Virus record (IMG/VR): IMGVR_UViG_3300022752_000247
Span: 1 to 32,445 of that record
Source of the DNA: a virus
Strand: one strand, 5' to 3'
Length of the DNA stretch: 32,445 nt
The translations under genes were made by a program, and so were the position numbers. The notes under the pieces were generated by a model that was given only the letters and a program-made list of their open reading frames with translations, searched no databases and was not told the origin of the DNA. Within the stretch, counting starts at the first letter, position 1. The number at the start of each line of letters is the position of its first letter. This document shows, piece by piece, positions 17,376-25,937 of this stretch.

Positions 17376-18191
17376 ATGGCACGCAATCGCTATTTCAATC
17401 AATATGGTACACAGAGTGAACAAAACGTATACGAAGATTTAATTATAGAATCTATAAAGATATACGGTATTGATGCGTATTATATACCAAGAACTTCTGG
17501 GTATGTAGATCAAATCTATGCTGAAGACAGACTATCACTTTTTGATGATGCGATTTCATTAGAACTTTTTGTTAAAAGTTATGACGGTTTTATTGGTCAA
17601 GAAGATTTTCTTTCTAAGTTTGGTTTGCAGATTGATGAGCAAATCAATTTTGTCGTTGCACAAAAACGATTCACACAATCGCTAAAAACAAGTCTGTTGA
17701 CAGAATATGGTTATAACTTTAAGACTGAAGATGGAAATCAGCTACTCTATGATGTATCTGACGCATGGGATTACTCAGACATTCTTCGCCCAAGAGAAGG
17801 CGATTTGATATGGATTCCAATGATGGGATACATGTACGAAATTAAGTTTACTGAAAACACTGAAAACTTTTTCCCATTAGGCAAACTCTTCACATACGAA
17901 ATGAGATGTGATAGATACGAATACAGTAGTGAACGAATTGACACCGACGTTGCAGACATTGATGCAGTTGAAGATGACTTTTCAGAATCAACATCTATCA
18001 TTGATAACATTCTTCTGGAAGATACTGATTCATTGCTTCTTGAAGATGACACCATTCTTCTCACAGAAGGTGAACACATCAAGACGGTTGATGCTGAATC
18101 CGATAACGATTATATCACTGATAGAATTCGTGACGGTGACATCATTGATTTCTCGGAGTCAAATCCGTTTTCATTAGTTAAGGAGTACTAA
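17376..18191 (+). CDS. 14: Neck protein gp14
   Basis: A 271-residue homologue of T4 gp14 (256 aa). The N-terminus (ARNRYFNQYGTQSEQNVYEDLIIESIKIYG) and IYYIPR-like segment, LELFVKSYDGFIGQEDFLSKFG and PREGDLIWIPMMGYMYEIKF are typical of the family. gp14 and gp13 form the neck collar between portal and tail. An acidic C-terminal stretch at about 187-260 contains repeated LLLEDD-like units (ILLEDTDSLLLEDDTILLTE), a motif I have seen in other phage structural proteins. The next gene begins 2 bases after the stop, behind its own AAGGAG. Confidence 0.93.
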   Translation: MARNRYFNQYGTQSEQNVYEDLIIESIKIYGIDAYYIPRTSGYVDQIYAEDRLSLFDDAISLELFVKSYDGFIGQEDFLSKFGLQIDEQINFVVAQKRFTQSLKTSLLTEYGYNFKTEDGNQLLYDVSDAWDYSDILRPREGDLIWIPMMGYMYEIKFTENTENFFPLGKLFTYEMRCDRYEYSSERIDTDVADIDAVEDDFSESTSIIDNILLEDTDSLLLEDDTILLTEGEHIKTVDAESDNDYITDRIRDGDIIDFSESNPFSLVKEY

Positions 18192-18193
18192 TC

Positions 18194-18919
18194 ATGATGT
18201 TCGGTCATGACTTCTATCATGGTATTGTTAGAAAATATATTGTTATGTTTGGTAATCTATTTAATGAACTTCAGATTGAAAGATATAATGATTCAGGTAC
18301 AAAAATACAAACACTCAATGTGCCTATTGCTTACGGACCTAAAGCAAAGTACATAGCAAGAATTACTTCAGATCCAGATTTGAATCGTGAAATTTCTATC
18401 ACACTACCTAGATTATCATTTGAATTAACTTCATTAACTTATGCACCAGATAGAAAATTGAATACTGGTTTAAGATTGAAGAGAGGTATAAACACAGGCG
18501 GCACAGATTTTTCTGGTGTTTATGCACCAATACCATACGACATGGGATTTTCGTTATCTATTATGACAAAGTACGCTGAAGATGGCGTTCAATTAGTAGA
18601 AAAGATTATACCATTTTTTACACCAGACTTCACAGTAACCGTTAAAGCACTAACTGATTTATCACTCAATCTTGATGTGCCTATTGAACTAAATGGTATA
18701 ACAAACAATGACTCATACGAAGGCGATTTTGAGAGTAGAAGGGTTATCACTTGGGATTTAAATTTTACTGTAAAAGGTTATCTATTTGGTCCTGTTACAA
18801 AGACTAAGTATATCACGAGTGCAGTTATTAATTTGAGAGATGAAACGACTGACGCTACAGTTTCAACAACAACATTTACTGGCAATTCTGAATTTGGATT
18901 TACTGAGACGCTGACATGA
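18194..18919 (+). CDS. 15: Tail completion / sheath stabiliser gp15
   Basis: A 241-residue homologue of T4 gp15 (272 aa), the hexameric ring that caps the sheath and tube and binds the neck. The N-terminus (MFGHDFYHGIVRKYIVMFGNLFN.LQIER), the PIAYGPK segment, ITLPRLSFEL, MGFSLSIMTKYAEDGVQLVEKIIPFF.PDF and RRVITWDLNFTVKGYLFGP follow the T4 protein closely. AAGGAG at 18180-18185 is 8 bases from the ATG at 18194 and 11 from the in-frame ATG at 18197; T4 gp15 begins MFG, so either start is plausible. Its TGA overlaps the gp16 ATG. Confidence 0.93.
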   Translation: MMFGHDFYHGIVRKYIVMFGNLFNELQIERYNDSGTKIQTLNVPIAYGPKAKYIARITSDPDLNREISITLPRLSFELTSLTYAPDRKLNTGLRLKRGINTGGTDFSGVYAPIPYDMGFSLSIMTKYAEDGVQLVEKIIPFFTPDFTVTVKALTDLSLNLDVPIELNGITNNDSYEGDFESRRVITWDLNFTVKGYLFGPVTKTKYITSAVINLRDETTDATVSTTTFTGNSEFGFTETLT

Positions 18920-19323
18920 AAAAACCTATTAATGAAAAGATAAGCGATGCACTGGATATTCCTTATATTGAAAACACTCCTCAAGAACGTCCTGTCGCAT
19001 CTATTGTGAAAAAACAAGAGGATTCTATTGACGATGATTATCTCTACGCTAGGGACAATCTTAAGCACTTTATTGAAAAAGGTAAAGAGGCTATGGATGA
19101 AATCATTTACTTAGCAAAAGAAGTAGAATCGCCTAGAGCATATGAAGTTGTTGGCCAATTGATTAAAACATTGTCTGATACTAATAAAGATTTATTAGAC
19201 CTTTCTAAGAAAGTCAAAGAACTCAAACAGAAAGATGAAGAAAAACAACCGACACATGTGACAAATGCTCTATTTGTAGGCAGCACAGCAGAGTTACAAA
19301 AACTACTCAAAGGCGATGGCTAA
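18916..19323 (+). CDS. 16: Small terminase subunit gp16
   Basis: A 135-residue homologue of T4 gp16 (164 aa). An acidic N-terminal tail (to about residue 40) is followed by two helices with strong coiled-coil character (DNLKHFIEKGKEAMDEIIYLAKEVE and AYEVVGQLIKTLSDTNKDLLDLSKKVKEL) and a C-terminal NALFVGSTAELQKLL motif, which is typical of the family. gp16 forms a ring that recognises DNA and stimulates the packaging ATPase. The ATG overlaps the gp15 stop (ATGA) and the last 8 bases overlap gene 17, as in many T4-like phages. Confidence 0.92.
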   Translation: MKKPINEKISDALDIPYIENTPQERPVASIVKKQEDSIDDDYLYARDNLKHFIEKGKEAMDEIIYLAKEVESPRAYEVVGQLIKTLSDTNKDLLDLSKKVKELKQKDEEKQPTHVTNALFVGSTAELQKLLKGDG

Positions 19324-20962
19324 AAAAATATACTTAGGAAATCCGCTTCTTAAAGCAGCAGGAGTTTCCGTACCATTTACAAAAGAGAACATTCAAGAAT
19401 ACATAAAATGTTCAGAAGATTATATTTACTTTATTGAAAAATATTGTAAGATTGTTACGCTTGATTATGGTTTGCAACCGTTTAATCTTTACGATTGTCA
19501 GAAAGAAAAGTTGGACATTATACATAACAATCGTAAAGTTATACTCATGGAGCCACGGCAGCAAGGCAAAACTACAACGTCAGCAGCATATATTCTCTGG
19601 TATACTTTATTTCAAGGCAGCAAAACTGTTGCAATTCTAGCAAACAAAGCGACAGCAGCACGAGAAGTTTTAGCACGATATCAATTGATGTACGAAAATC
19701 TTCCTCAATGGCTTCAGCAAGGCGTCAAGACATGGAACAAAGGTGACATTGCACTTGAAAATGGATCAATTGTTTTCACAGCAGCAACAAGCAGACAAGG
19801 TATCCGTGGTAAGTCTGTCAATCTATTGTATGTTGATGAAACTGCAATCATACCAAATAATATAGCAGAAGAATTCTTCACGGCCGTTTCACCAACCATT
19901 TCTGCTGGTTCTACAACTAAAATTCTTCTATCTTCTACACCACTCGGATACAATCATTTCTGGAAATTCTGGAATGATGCAGAAAATGGTAGAAACGATT
20001 TCATACCACTTTTCATACCATACTGGAAGATACCTGGGCGTGATGAAAAATGGGCTGAAGAACAGAAAAGGCAGCTCGGCAATCTCAAATTTAACCAAGA
20101 GATTCTCTGTGCATTCTTAGGATCAAGTCTTACACTCATTGCTTCAGATTCTATAGCACAAATGTCTGCATCTAGACCTATATACAGCAAAGATGGTTTA
20201 GACATTTACGAAAAAGTGGAGAAAAATGCTTCGTATGTATTGGTTGCAGACGTTGCAAAAGGCCTCGGTGGCGACTATTCAGCGTTCACGGTACTCAGAA
20301 TTGATGAAATGCCTTACAGACAAGTTGGTAAGTTTAGAGATAATCAAATCAGCCCGTTGCTATATCCTTCTATGATATACAAAGTTGCTAAAGAATATAA
20401 CGATGCATGGGTTCTCATTGAAATTAATACATCAGAACAAGTTGCTGAAATTCTACATAGTGAATATGAATACGAGAACATTATATTTGTGAATAGAACA
20501 GCACAGGGCCAAGTTGTTTCAGGCGGTTTCGGTGGTGGTAAGACGCAGCTAGGTGTCACAACAGACAAAAAAATCAAACGAATTGGTTGCATGAACTTCA
20601 AATCTTTAGTCGAAGGCAAAAAATTGCTGATCCAAGATGCTGATACCATTGCTGAAATTTCAACTTTCATAGAAAGAAGATATAGTTATTCAGCAGATGA
20701 AGGATATCACGACGATTTAGTGATGCCGCTAGTGCTTTTTTCATGGCTGACAACCAATCCATATTTTAAAGAATTGACAAATACAAACATCCGAAAAGAA
20801 TTGTATGAACAGAGGATGAAAGCTATTGAAGATGAAGTTACTCCTTTTGGTATTATTGATGATGGCCGTGATGAAACTCAGATTGTAGACGCAGGTGGTC
20901 AAGTCTGGGAAATTGAAGATCGTATGGAAAGAAGAGAAAAGAACTTTCTAATGAATCTATAA
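19316..20962 (+). CDS. 17: Large terminase subunit gp17 (packaging ATPase/nuclease)
   Basis: A 548-residue homologue of T4 gp17 (610 aa), the motor that translocates DNA into the prohead and cuts the concatemer. Walker A is EPRQQGKTT at residues 79-87, Walker B with the catalytic glutamate is LLYVDE at 170-175, and the coupling motif is SST at 206-208. The RNase H-like nuclease domain begins near residue 305, with acidic residues at D312 (VADVAKG), E369 (LIEINTS) and D466/D467 (HDDLVM). All key residues are present, with no intein or intron in the frame. It ends the transcription unit before the gp18 promoter. Confidence 0.97.
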   Translation: MAKKIYLGNPLLKAAGVSVPFTKENIQEYIKCSEDYIYFIEKYCKIVTLDYGLQPFNLYDCQKEKLDIIHNNRKVILMEPRQQGKTTTSAAYILWYTLFQGSKTVAILANKATAAREVLARYQLMYENLPQWLQQGVKTWNKGDIALENGSIVFTAATSRQGIRGKSVNLLYVDETAIIPNNIAEEFFTAVSPTISAGSTTKILLSSTPLGYNHFWKFWNDAENGRNDFIPLFIPYWKIPGRDEKWAEEQKRQLGNLKFNQEILCAFLGSSLTLIASDSIAQMSASRPIYSKDGLDIYEKVEKNASYVLVADVAKGLGGDYSAFTVLRIDEMPYRQVGKFRDNQISPLLYPSMIYKVAKEYNDAWVLIEINTSEQVAEILHSEYEYENIIFVNRTAQGQVVSGGFGGGKTQLGVTTDKKIKRIGCMNFKSLVEGKKLLIQDADTIAEISTFIERRYSYSADEGYHDDLVMPLVLFSWLTTNPYFKELTNTNIRKELYEQRMKAIEDEVTPFGIIDDGRDETQIVDAGGQVWEIEDRMERREKNFLMNL

Positions 20963-20973
20963 AACGTCATTTT

Positions 20974-20981
20974 TATAAATA
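20974..20981 (+). promoter_or_regulatory. T4-type late promoter upstream of gp18
   Basis: An exact TATAAATA in the 77-base gap between genes 17 and 18, 58 bases before the sheath ATG. An AAGGAG site at 21027-21032 completes a leader suited to strong expression of the sheath and the two tube genes. A weak AATGAT/ATCATT inverted repeat also lies in the leader. Confidence 0.85.
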
Positions 20982-21039
20982 AACTGAAAATGATTGTAAA
21001 ATATTGATATAAACATCATTATATTCAAGGAGAACATAA

Positions 21040-22935
21040 ATGGCAATTAGTCTAGTTTCACCTGGAATCAAGATTACAGAAAAGGATCTTGTTTCTACGC
21101 TTCCTTCAGTTGGAGCAACTGTAGGTGGTTTTTCTGGTCAATTTCGTTGGGGACCAATTGAAGAAGCAACATTGGTGACAAGCGAAGTCGCTTTGGCTGA
21201 TCAATTTGGAAAACCTAACGCTACAAATATCGTAGATTTTCTTTCAGCAGCAAACTTCTTAAGCTATTCTTCAGCATTGAGAGTTGTTCGTGTAGCAAAC
21301 ACTGCACTCAATGCTACAGCATCTAACACGACAGCAGACAGTGCAAACGCTGGCACAGGTGTCTTAATTAAGAATCTTGAAACTTATAACAATACAAGTT
21401 CTTTTGATAATGGTCCTTGGGCAGCAAGATATGCAGGTGCATTAGGAAACTCCCTTAAAGTTTCTACTTGCCCATCTTCAGCAGCATGGCAGTCAACACT
21501 AAGTGGTACATTTACCGTAGCAGCAGGTTCTACAGCAGTTGTTGGTTCAGGTTCAGCAGCAAATACTGAACTTTCAGTTGGCGATTTGTTCATTGCAGGT
21601 GGCCGTACAATTAAAGTTGCGGCTATTACTAATGCAACACACTTCACACTTGCTTCATCACATCTAACTGGTGTCACAGCAGGTTCTACAGCAACACGCC
21701 GCTGGGAATACTACGGTGAATTTACAGCAGCACCAGGAACATCAACAGATGGTACAACAAAAGGCGCAACTAATGATGAAATGCACGTTGTTGTCGTTGA
21801 TGAAGACGGTCTAATCACAGGCGTTGCAGGTCAAGTTTTAGAAAAGTATGATGGTCTTTCAAAAGGATCAGATGCTAAGGGTGAACAAGGTGGCTCTAAT
21901 TACTATAAAGATGTAATTAACGCATCATCAAGATATGTTTACTGGACAGATCATGATGTAGCAGGTGTAAATTGGGGCAATGCTCTAACAGGCACAACAT
22001 ATACCGCTGTCACTACACCTAAAAAGTATAGTCTTGCTGGTGGTTCAGACGGTAACTCATTGACTGATGGTAACAGAATTACAGGTTACGGATATTTTGC
22101 AAACAAAGATTTAGTTCCAGTCAATATCATGATTGCTGGTCAAGCAACAGCTACCGTTGTAAATACTATCATTTCAGATATTTGCGAATTGAGAAAAGAT
22201 TGTATCGTTTGCGCTTCACCATTAAGAGCAAACGCAGTAAACAACGCAGGATCAGAAGTTACAAGCATTACAACATGGGCAGGAACAGTCACACGTTCGT
22301 CTTATGCAGTTGCAGATAGCGGTTGGAAATATCAATATGATAAGTATAATGATGTTTACGTTTATGTGCCATTGAACGCAGACACAGCAGGATGTATTGC
22401 TAGAAATGATAACAATCGTGAACCATGGCTTTCACCAGCAGGCATTGCAAATGGTGTTATCAATAATGTAATCAAACTTTCTTGGAATCCTAAACAAGAA
22501 GACCGTGATGCATTGTATAAGTTAGCAGTAAATCCAGTGTTCACGCAAACGGGCCGTGGAACAATTCTATTTGGCGATAAGACATTTATTCTTAAAAACT
22601 CATCGTTCAGCAGAGTTAATGTTCGTAAATTGTTTATTGAACTTGAAAGAACAATTGGTGCTTCAGCAGAAAGTGTATTGTTTGAACAGAATGATGCTAC
22701 AACAAGAGCAACGTTCGTAAATCTAATTACACCATATCTAAGAAGCGTACAAGCTAGAAGAGGCATTACAAACTTCAGAGTCATTTGTGACGGCACAAAT
22801 AACCCAGAAGATGTAGTCTTAGCAAACGAATTTGTATGTGACATTTTTGTTCAGCCAATTACTTCAGTAAACTTTATTCAACTAAACTTTGTTTCTGTTA
22901 GAGGTTCCGCATCCTTTACCGAAGTTACAGCCTAA
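21040..22935 (+). CDS. 18: Tail sheath protein gp18
   Basis: A 631-residue contractile sheath protein (T4 gp18, 659 aa). The N-terminus (SLVSPGIKITEKDL....PSVGATVGGFSGQFRWGPI) is the conserved sheath start. The C-terminal half (REPWLSPAGIANGVINNV, LSWNPKQEDRDALYKLAVNPVF, GRGTILFGDKT, INVRKLF-type segment, PYLRSVQARRGI) is the conserved core that interlocks adjacent subunits. Residues about 154-211 hold a GT-rich module (SGTFTVAAGSTAVVGSGSA..ELSVGD) shared with the DUF4815 and gp7-like proteins, probably on the outer sheath surface. The gene has an exact late promoter and a strong ribosome site. Confidence 0.96.
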   Translation: MAISLVSPGIKITEKDLVSTLPSVGATVGGFSGQFRWGPIEEATLVTSEVALADQFGKPNATNIVDFLSAANFLSYSSALRVVRVANTALNATASNTTADSANAGTGVLIKNLETYNNTSSFDNGPWAARYAGALGNSLKVSTCPSSAAWQSTLSGTFTVAAGSTAVVGSGSAANTELSVGDLFIAGGRTIKVAAITNATHFTLASSHLTGVTAGSTATRRWEYYGEFTAAPGTSTDGTTKGATNDEMHVVVVDEDGLITGVAGQVLEKYDGLSKGSDAKGEQGGSNYYKDVINASSRYVYWTDHDVAGVNWGNALTGTTYTAVTTPKKYSLAGGSDGNSLTDGNRITGYGYFANKDLVPVNIMIAGQATATVVNTIISDICELRKDCIVCASPLRANAVNNAGSEVTSITTWAGTVTRSSYAVADSGWKYQYDKYNDVYVYVPLNADTAGCIARNDNNREPWLSPAGIANGVINNVIKLSWNPKQEDRDALYKLAVNPVFTQTGRGTILFGDKTFILKNSSFSRVNVRKLFIELERTIGASAESVLFEQNDATTRATFVNLITPYLRSVQARRGITNFRVICDGTNNPEDVVLANEFVCDIFVQPITSVNFIQLNFVSVRGSASFTEVTA

Positions 22936-22961
22936 ATAGAATAAAGTAAAGGAGAAGAATT

Positions 22962-23540
22962 ATGGCGACATTTAGTCTTGAAAGATTCAGAGATGCAATC
23001 GGAGCAGGTTCAAGACCGAACCTGTTTCTTGTTAGAGTAACGCCTCCAACAATTACAGGCGTTACTTTAGAGGGTTTTGAGTATGTGTGTCGTGCTGCAT
23101 CTCTTCCTGGTTCAACATCGGGATTAATTGAAATTCCTATGAATGGTGGTAGAAGATTAAAGATTGCAGGAGATAGAACGTTTCCTGAATGGACAACCAC
23201 AATTTTAAATGATGAAAATTTTATCATTAGATCCCAATTTGAACTATGGCAGAACAGCATTGTAAAAACAAATTATAACTTGGATGTTGTTGGTAATAGA
23301 GCGATAGGAGTTGGTGCTGTATTCAGTCAAGCTGGATTAACAAACGGCGTTGTTGAAGTATATCAATTAGATTCTTCAGGCGCATCAGTGAAAAACGCTG
23401 AAATGAAATTGATCAATTGTTGGCCTAGTGACATCTCATCAATTGATCTTTCTTATGACACCACAGATACCGTTGAAGAATTTACAGTGACATGGACATA
23501 TGATTATTATGAACACAACAGCAACGCTGCGCTAGTTTAA
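22962..23540 (+). CDS. 19: Tail tube protein gp19 (first copy)
   Basis: A 192-residue tube protein (T4 gp19, 163 aa). The family pattern is clear: RDAIGAGSRPNLF at the start, YVCRAASLPGSTSGLIEIP, GGRRLKIAGDRTFPEWTTTI and the C-terminal SSIDLSYDTTDTVEEFTVTWTYDYY. Hexameric rings of gp19 stack to form the tube through which DNA passes. Immediately downstream of gp18, as in T4, with a strong AAGGAG site (22949 onward). I regard this copy as the main tube subunit because of its place and ribosome site; the paralogue follows after 12 bases. Confidence 0.93.
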   Translation: MATFSLERFRDAIGAGSRPNLFLVRVTPPTITGVTLEGFEYVCRAASLPGSTSGLIEIPMNGGRRLKIAGDRTFPEWTTTILNDENFIIRSQFELWQNSIVKTNYNLDVVGNRAIGVGAVFSQAGLTNGVVEVYQLDSSGASVKNAEMKLINCWPSDISSIDLSYDTTDTVEEFTVTWTYDYYEHNSNAALV

Positions 23541-23552
23541 TAGGGAAATAAA

Positions 23553-24185
23553 ATGGCACTTTCAACAATTCAAAATTTACGAGATACATTACAAGTTGGT
23601 TCTAGACCGAATCTCTTTGAATGCGATATTCAATTTCCAGCAGCGATATCTTTAAATTCAGGTTTAGCCGCATTATATAATACCACGATTGATGGTGCAC
23701 AATTGAACAGAACAAAATATCTGTGTAAGAGTGCAGCAATACCATCATTCACAATTGGTGTTATTGAAGTACCTGTGAGAGGCGGTAGAAGAGTTAAGAT
23801 TCCTGGTGACAGAACATTTGCAGATTGGACAGTTACATTTATTAGCGATTCTGGTCATGCGCTTAGAAAAGTTTTCCAAGCATGGAAAGAATACATATCA
23901 ACAAGTAATTATGCAGCAGAAGCAATTCGTTTGTATGATGCATCTGGTTATGATTATATTGCTGACATGTCAGTTTCGCATCTAAGACAGAACGGTACAG
24001 TTTCTAGACAATATAAGTTGTTTGATTGTTTTCCAACTGATGTTGGTGCAATTGATTTGTCTTTTGATTCAACTGATAGCATCTCTGAGTTTACTGTAAC
24101 ATTCCAATATCATTACATGACAGCAGTTGGTGGTAATGAAACGATTGCATCTGATTCAGATGTGAGTCTTTCAACTAAAGAGTAA
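23553..24185 (+). CDS. Second tail tube (gp19-like) protein
   Basis: A 210-residue paralogue of the preceding tube protein. Both share SRPNLF, GGRRxKIxGDRTFxxWT and a C-terminal IDLSxDxTDxxxEFTVTxxY block. This copy carries an insertion of about 17 residues after the first strand (SLNSGLAALYNTTIDGAQL) and a longer polar C-terminus (GGNETIASDSDVSLSTKE). T4 has more distant tube-fold relatives (gp54, gp3) at the tube ends, so this could be a tube initiator or terminator, or a second subunit mixed into the tube. The ribosome site is weak (AGGGA), which suggests fewer copies. A terminator-like hairpin follows. Confidence 0.88.
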   Translation: MALSTIQNLRDTLQVGSRPNLFECDIQFPAAISLNSGLAALYNTTIDGAQLNRTKYLCKSAAIPSFTIGVIEVPVRGGRRVKIPGDRTFADWTVTFISDSGHALRKVFQAWKEYISTSNYAAEAIRLYDASGYDYIADMSVSHLRQNGTVSRQYKLFDCFPTDVGAIDLSFDSTDSISEFTVTFQYHYMTAVGGNETIASDSDVSLSTKE

Positions 24186-24199
24186 ATCAATAAACTTTT

Positions 24200-24220
24200 C
24201 GCAACGAATAAATAGTTGCG
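24200..24220 (+). other. Hairpin CGCAAC/GTTGCG with AATAAATA in the loop
   Basis: CGCAAC (24200-24205) and GTTGCG (24215-24220) form a perfect 6-bp inverted repeat. The 9-base loop contains AATAAATA (24207-24214), one base from the late-promoter octamer. Its right arm overlaps the left arm of the next inverted repeat by three bases. Confidence 0.5.
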
Positions 24221-24250
24221 TAATAGTTTTCAATAAAGGGGCTATTACGC
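24218..24250 (+). other. Alternative 9-bp hairpin upstream of portal gene
   Basis: GCGTAATAG (24218-24226) and CTATTACGC (24242-24250) are perfect reverse complements separated by 15 bases. The right arm overlaps the loop and part of the terminator stem, so this pairing and the terminator hairpin exclude each other. Confidence 0.55.
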
Positions 24251-24258
24251 CCCTTTTT
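24235..24258 (+). terminator. Rho-independent terminator between the second tube gene and gp20
   Basis: AAAGGGGC (24235-24242), loop TATTAC, GCCCCTTT (24249-24256), then further T residues to 24258. The 8-bp stem with four G:C pairs plus a run of T fits an intrinsic terminator, placed 50 bases after the second tube gene's stop. It would separate the tail unit (18-19-19b) from the head unit starting with the portal gene. Confidence 0.75.
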
Positions 24259-24278
24259 AATTTATATAAGAGAGAAAA

Positions 24279-25937
24279 ATGGCCATAAAGTTATTTGGAT
24301 TTAAGATTGGTAAAGATGAGCCAGAACAATCGCAACCACAATCGTTTGTTCCTAAAGCGGAAGACGACGGCGCAGTTGCAATATCAGCAGGTGGTGTTTA
24401 CGGAACTTATGTTGATTTAGAAGGGCAGATTAGGTCTGACTCTGAACTCATCAATAAGTATCGTGAAATGGCTATGCAACCAGAATGCGACTTAGCAATT
24501 GATGATATAGTAAATGAAGCAATTGTTTACGAAGAACATAAGTATCCTGTTGAAATTGTTTTGGATGAACTAAAGCAACCAGAATCTATCAAAAAGAAAA
24601 TTCGTGATGAATATTCACACATTATGAAATTGCTTGACTTCAATAATATGGGATATGACATCTTCAGGCGCTGGTATATTGACGGCAGGCTATATTATCA
24701 TATGATTATTGACGAAAAAAATCCAAGATTAGGATTGCGTGAAGTCCGTTACATTGATCCACGAAAGATTCGCAAAGTCCGTGAAGCAGTCAAGAAAAAA
24801 GATCCAACAGGTGTCGCACAGATTTATAGCAAACCAAATGAATATTATATCTTTTCAGACAAAGGTTTTGCAAAAGATGGCGCACAAGGTTTGAAGATTG
24901 CAGCAGATTCTATTTGTTATGTTCATTGTGGTCAATTTGACAAAGATGGTAAAGTTGTTATATCACATCTACATAAGGCAATCAAGCCATTGAACCAATT
25001 AAGAATGTTGGAAGATGCTACAGTCATATACAGAATTTCAAGAGCACCTGAACGTAGAATATTTTATATTGATGTAGGTAATCTACCTAAGATGAAAGCA
25101 GAACAATATTTGCGTGAAATGATGCAAAAATATAAGAACAAACTTGTCTATGATGCACAGACAGGTGAAATTCGTGATGATAGAAGATTTCAGACAATGC
25201 TTGAAGATTTCTGGTTACCACGAAGAGAGGGTGGTAAAGGCACTGAAATTTCTACACTTGCAGGCGGACAAAACTTGGGTGAGATTGAAGACGTCCTATA
25301 TTTCCAAAAGAAACTCTACAAATCATTAAACGTGCCAATTTCTAGATTAGAAGCTGACAATGGATTTTCTTTAGGTCGTGCAAGTGAAATCAGTAGAGAT
25401 GAAATCAAGTTTTCAAAATTTATATCAAGACTTCGCTTGCGATTTACACATCTTTTTGATAAACTGTTGGAAACACAATTGCTACTAAAAGGTGTGTGTA
25501 CAAGGGCAGAATGGCTTCAACTAAAAGAAGAGATCAATTATGATTTTATTTCAGATTCATATTTTGTAGAACTAAAGCGATCTGAAATCATGAAAGATAG
25601 ATTAGGTCTGTTAGGTGAAATTGATTCGTATGTGGGTAAATACTTTTCGGTCGCTTATATCCGTAAAAATATTCTTCGCCAATCTGAAGATGAGATTGAA
25701 AATATGGATAAAGAAATGGAAGAAGATAAAGCAAATATGGAAGATGAGCCAGTAGAAGCACCACCACCTCCATCGCCGGTAGCACCTCCACCACAAGAGG
25801 TTGTTGTGAGTGTAAAGAAAGAAGAAACAGAATCTCGCACCGTTGATGACACTGATCAAAAAGAGTTAGCTAAATCTATGACACGTTTTTTTGAAACACT
25901 AACTGAAGAGACAAAGCATGAGCGAGGAGAAAAGTAA
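24279..25937 (+). CDS. 20: Portal vertex protein gp20
   Basis: A 552-residue portal protein (T4 gp20, 524 aa). Family features are DLEGQIRSDSELINKYREMA (about residues 46-65), ECDLAIDDIVNEAIV, FRRWYIDGRLYYHMIID, RYIDPRKIRKVRE, RISRAPERRIFYIDVGNLPKMKAEQYL and PRREGGKGTEISTLAGGQNLGEI. Twelve copies form the ring through which DNA enters and leaves the head and on which the prohead assembles. Residues 491-506 form a proline-rich linker (PVEAPPPPSPVAPPPQ) before a charged C-terminal tail. The ribosome site is AGAGAG-like and weak. The last 20 bases overlap the collagen-like gene. Confidence 0.96.
   Translation: MAIKLFGFKIGKDEPEQSQPQSFVPKAEDDGAVAISAGGVYGTYVDLEGQIRSDSELINKYREMAMQPECDLAIDDIVNEAIVYEEHKYPVEIVLDELKQPESIKKKIRDEYSHIMKLLDFNNMGYDIFRRWYIDGRLYYHMIIDEKNPRLGLREVRYIDPRKIRKVREAVKKKDPTGVAQIYSKPNEYYIFSDKGFAKDGAQGLKIAADSICYVHCGQFDKDGKVVISHLHKAIKPLNQLRMLEDATVIYRISRAPERRIFYIDVGNLPKMKAEQYLREMMQKYKNKLVYDAQTGEIRDDRRFQTMLEDFWLPRREGGKGTEISTLAGGQNLGEIEDVLYFQKKLYKSLNVPISRLEADNGFSLGRASEISRDEIKFSKFISRLRLRFTHLFDKLLETQLLLKGVCTRAEWLQLKEEINYDFISDSYFVELKRSEIMKDRLGLLGEIDSYVGKYFSVAYIRKNILRQSEDEIENMDKEMEEDKANMEDEPVEAPPPPSPVAPPPQEVVVSVKKEETESRTVDDTDQKELAKSMTRFFETLTEETKHERGEK

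Noticed and set aside
20963-21039. Possible terminator from the AATGAT/ATCATT inverted repeat after gene 17
   Set aside because: The arms are short, AT-rich and far apart, with no T run. I see no convincing terminator there.
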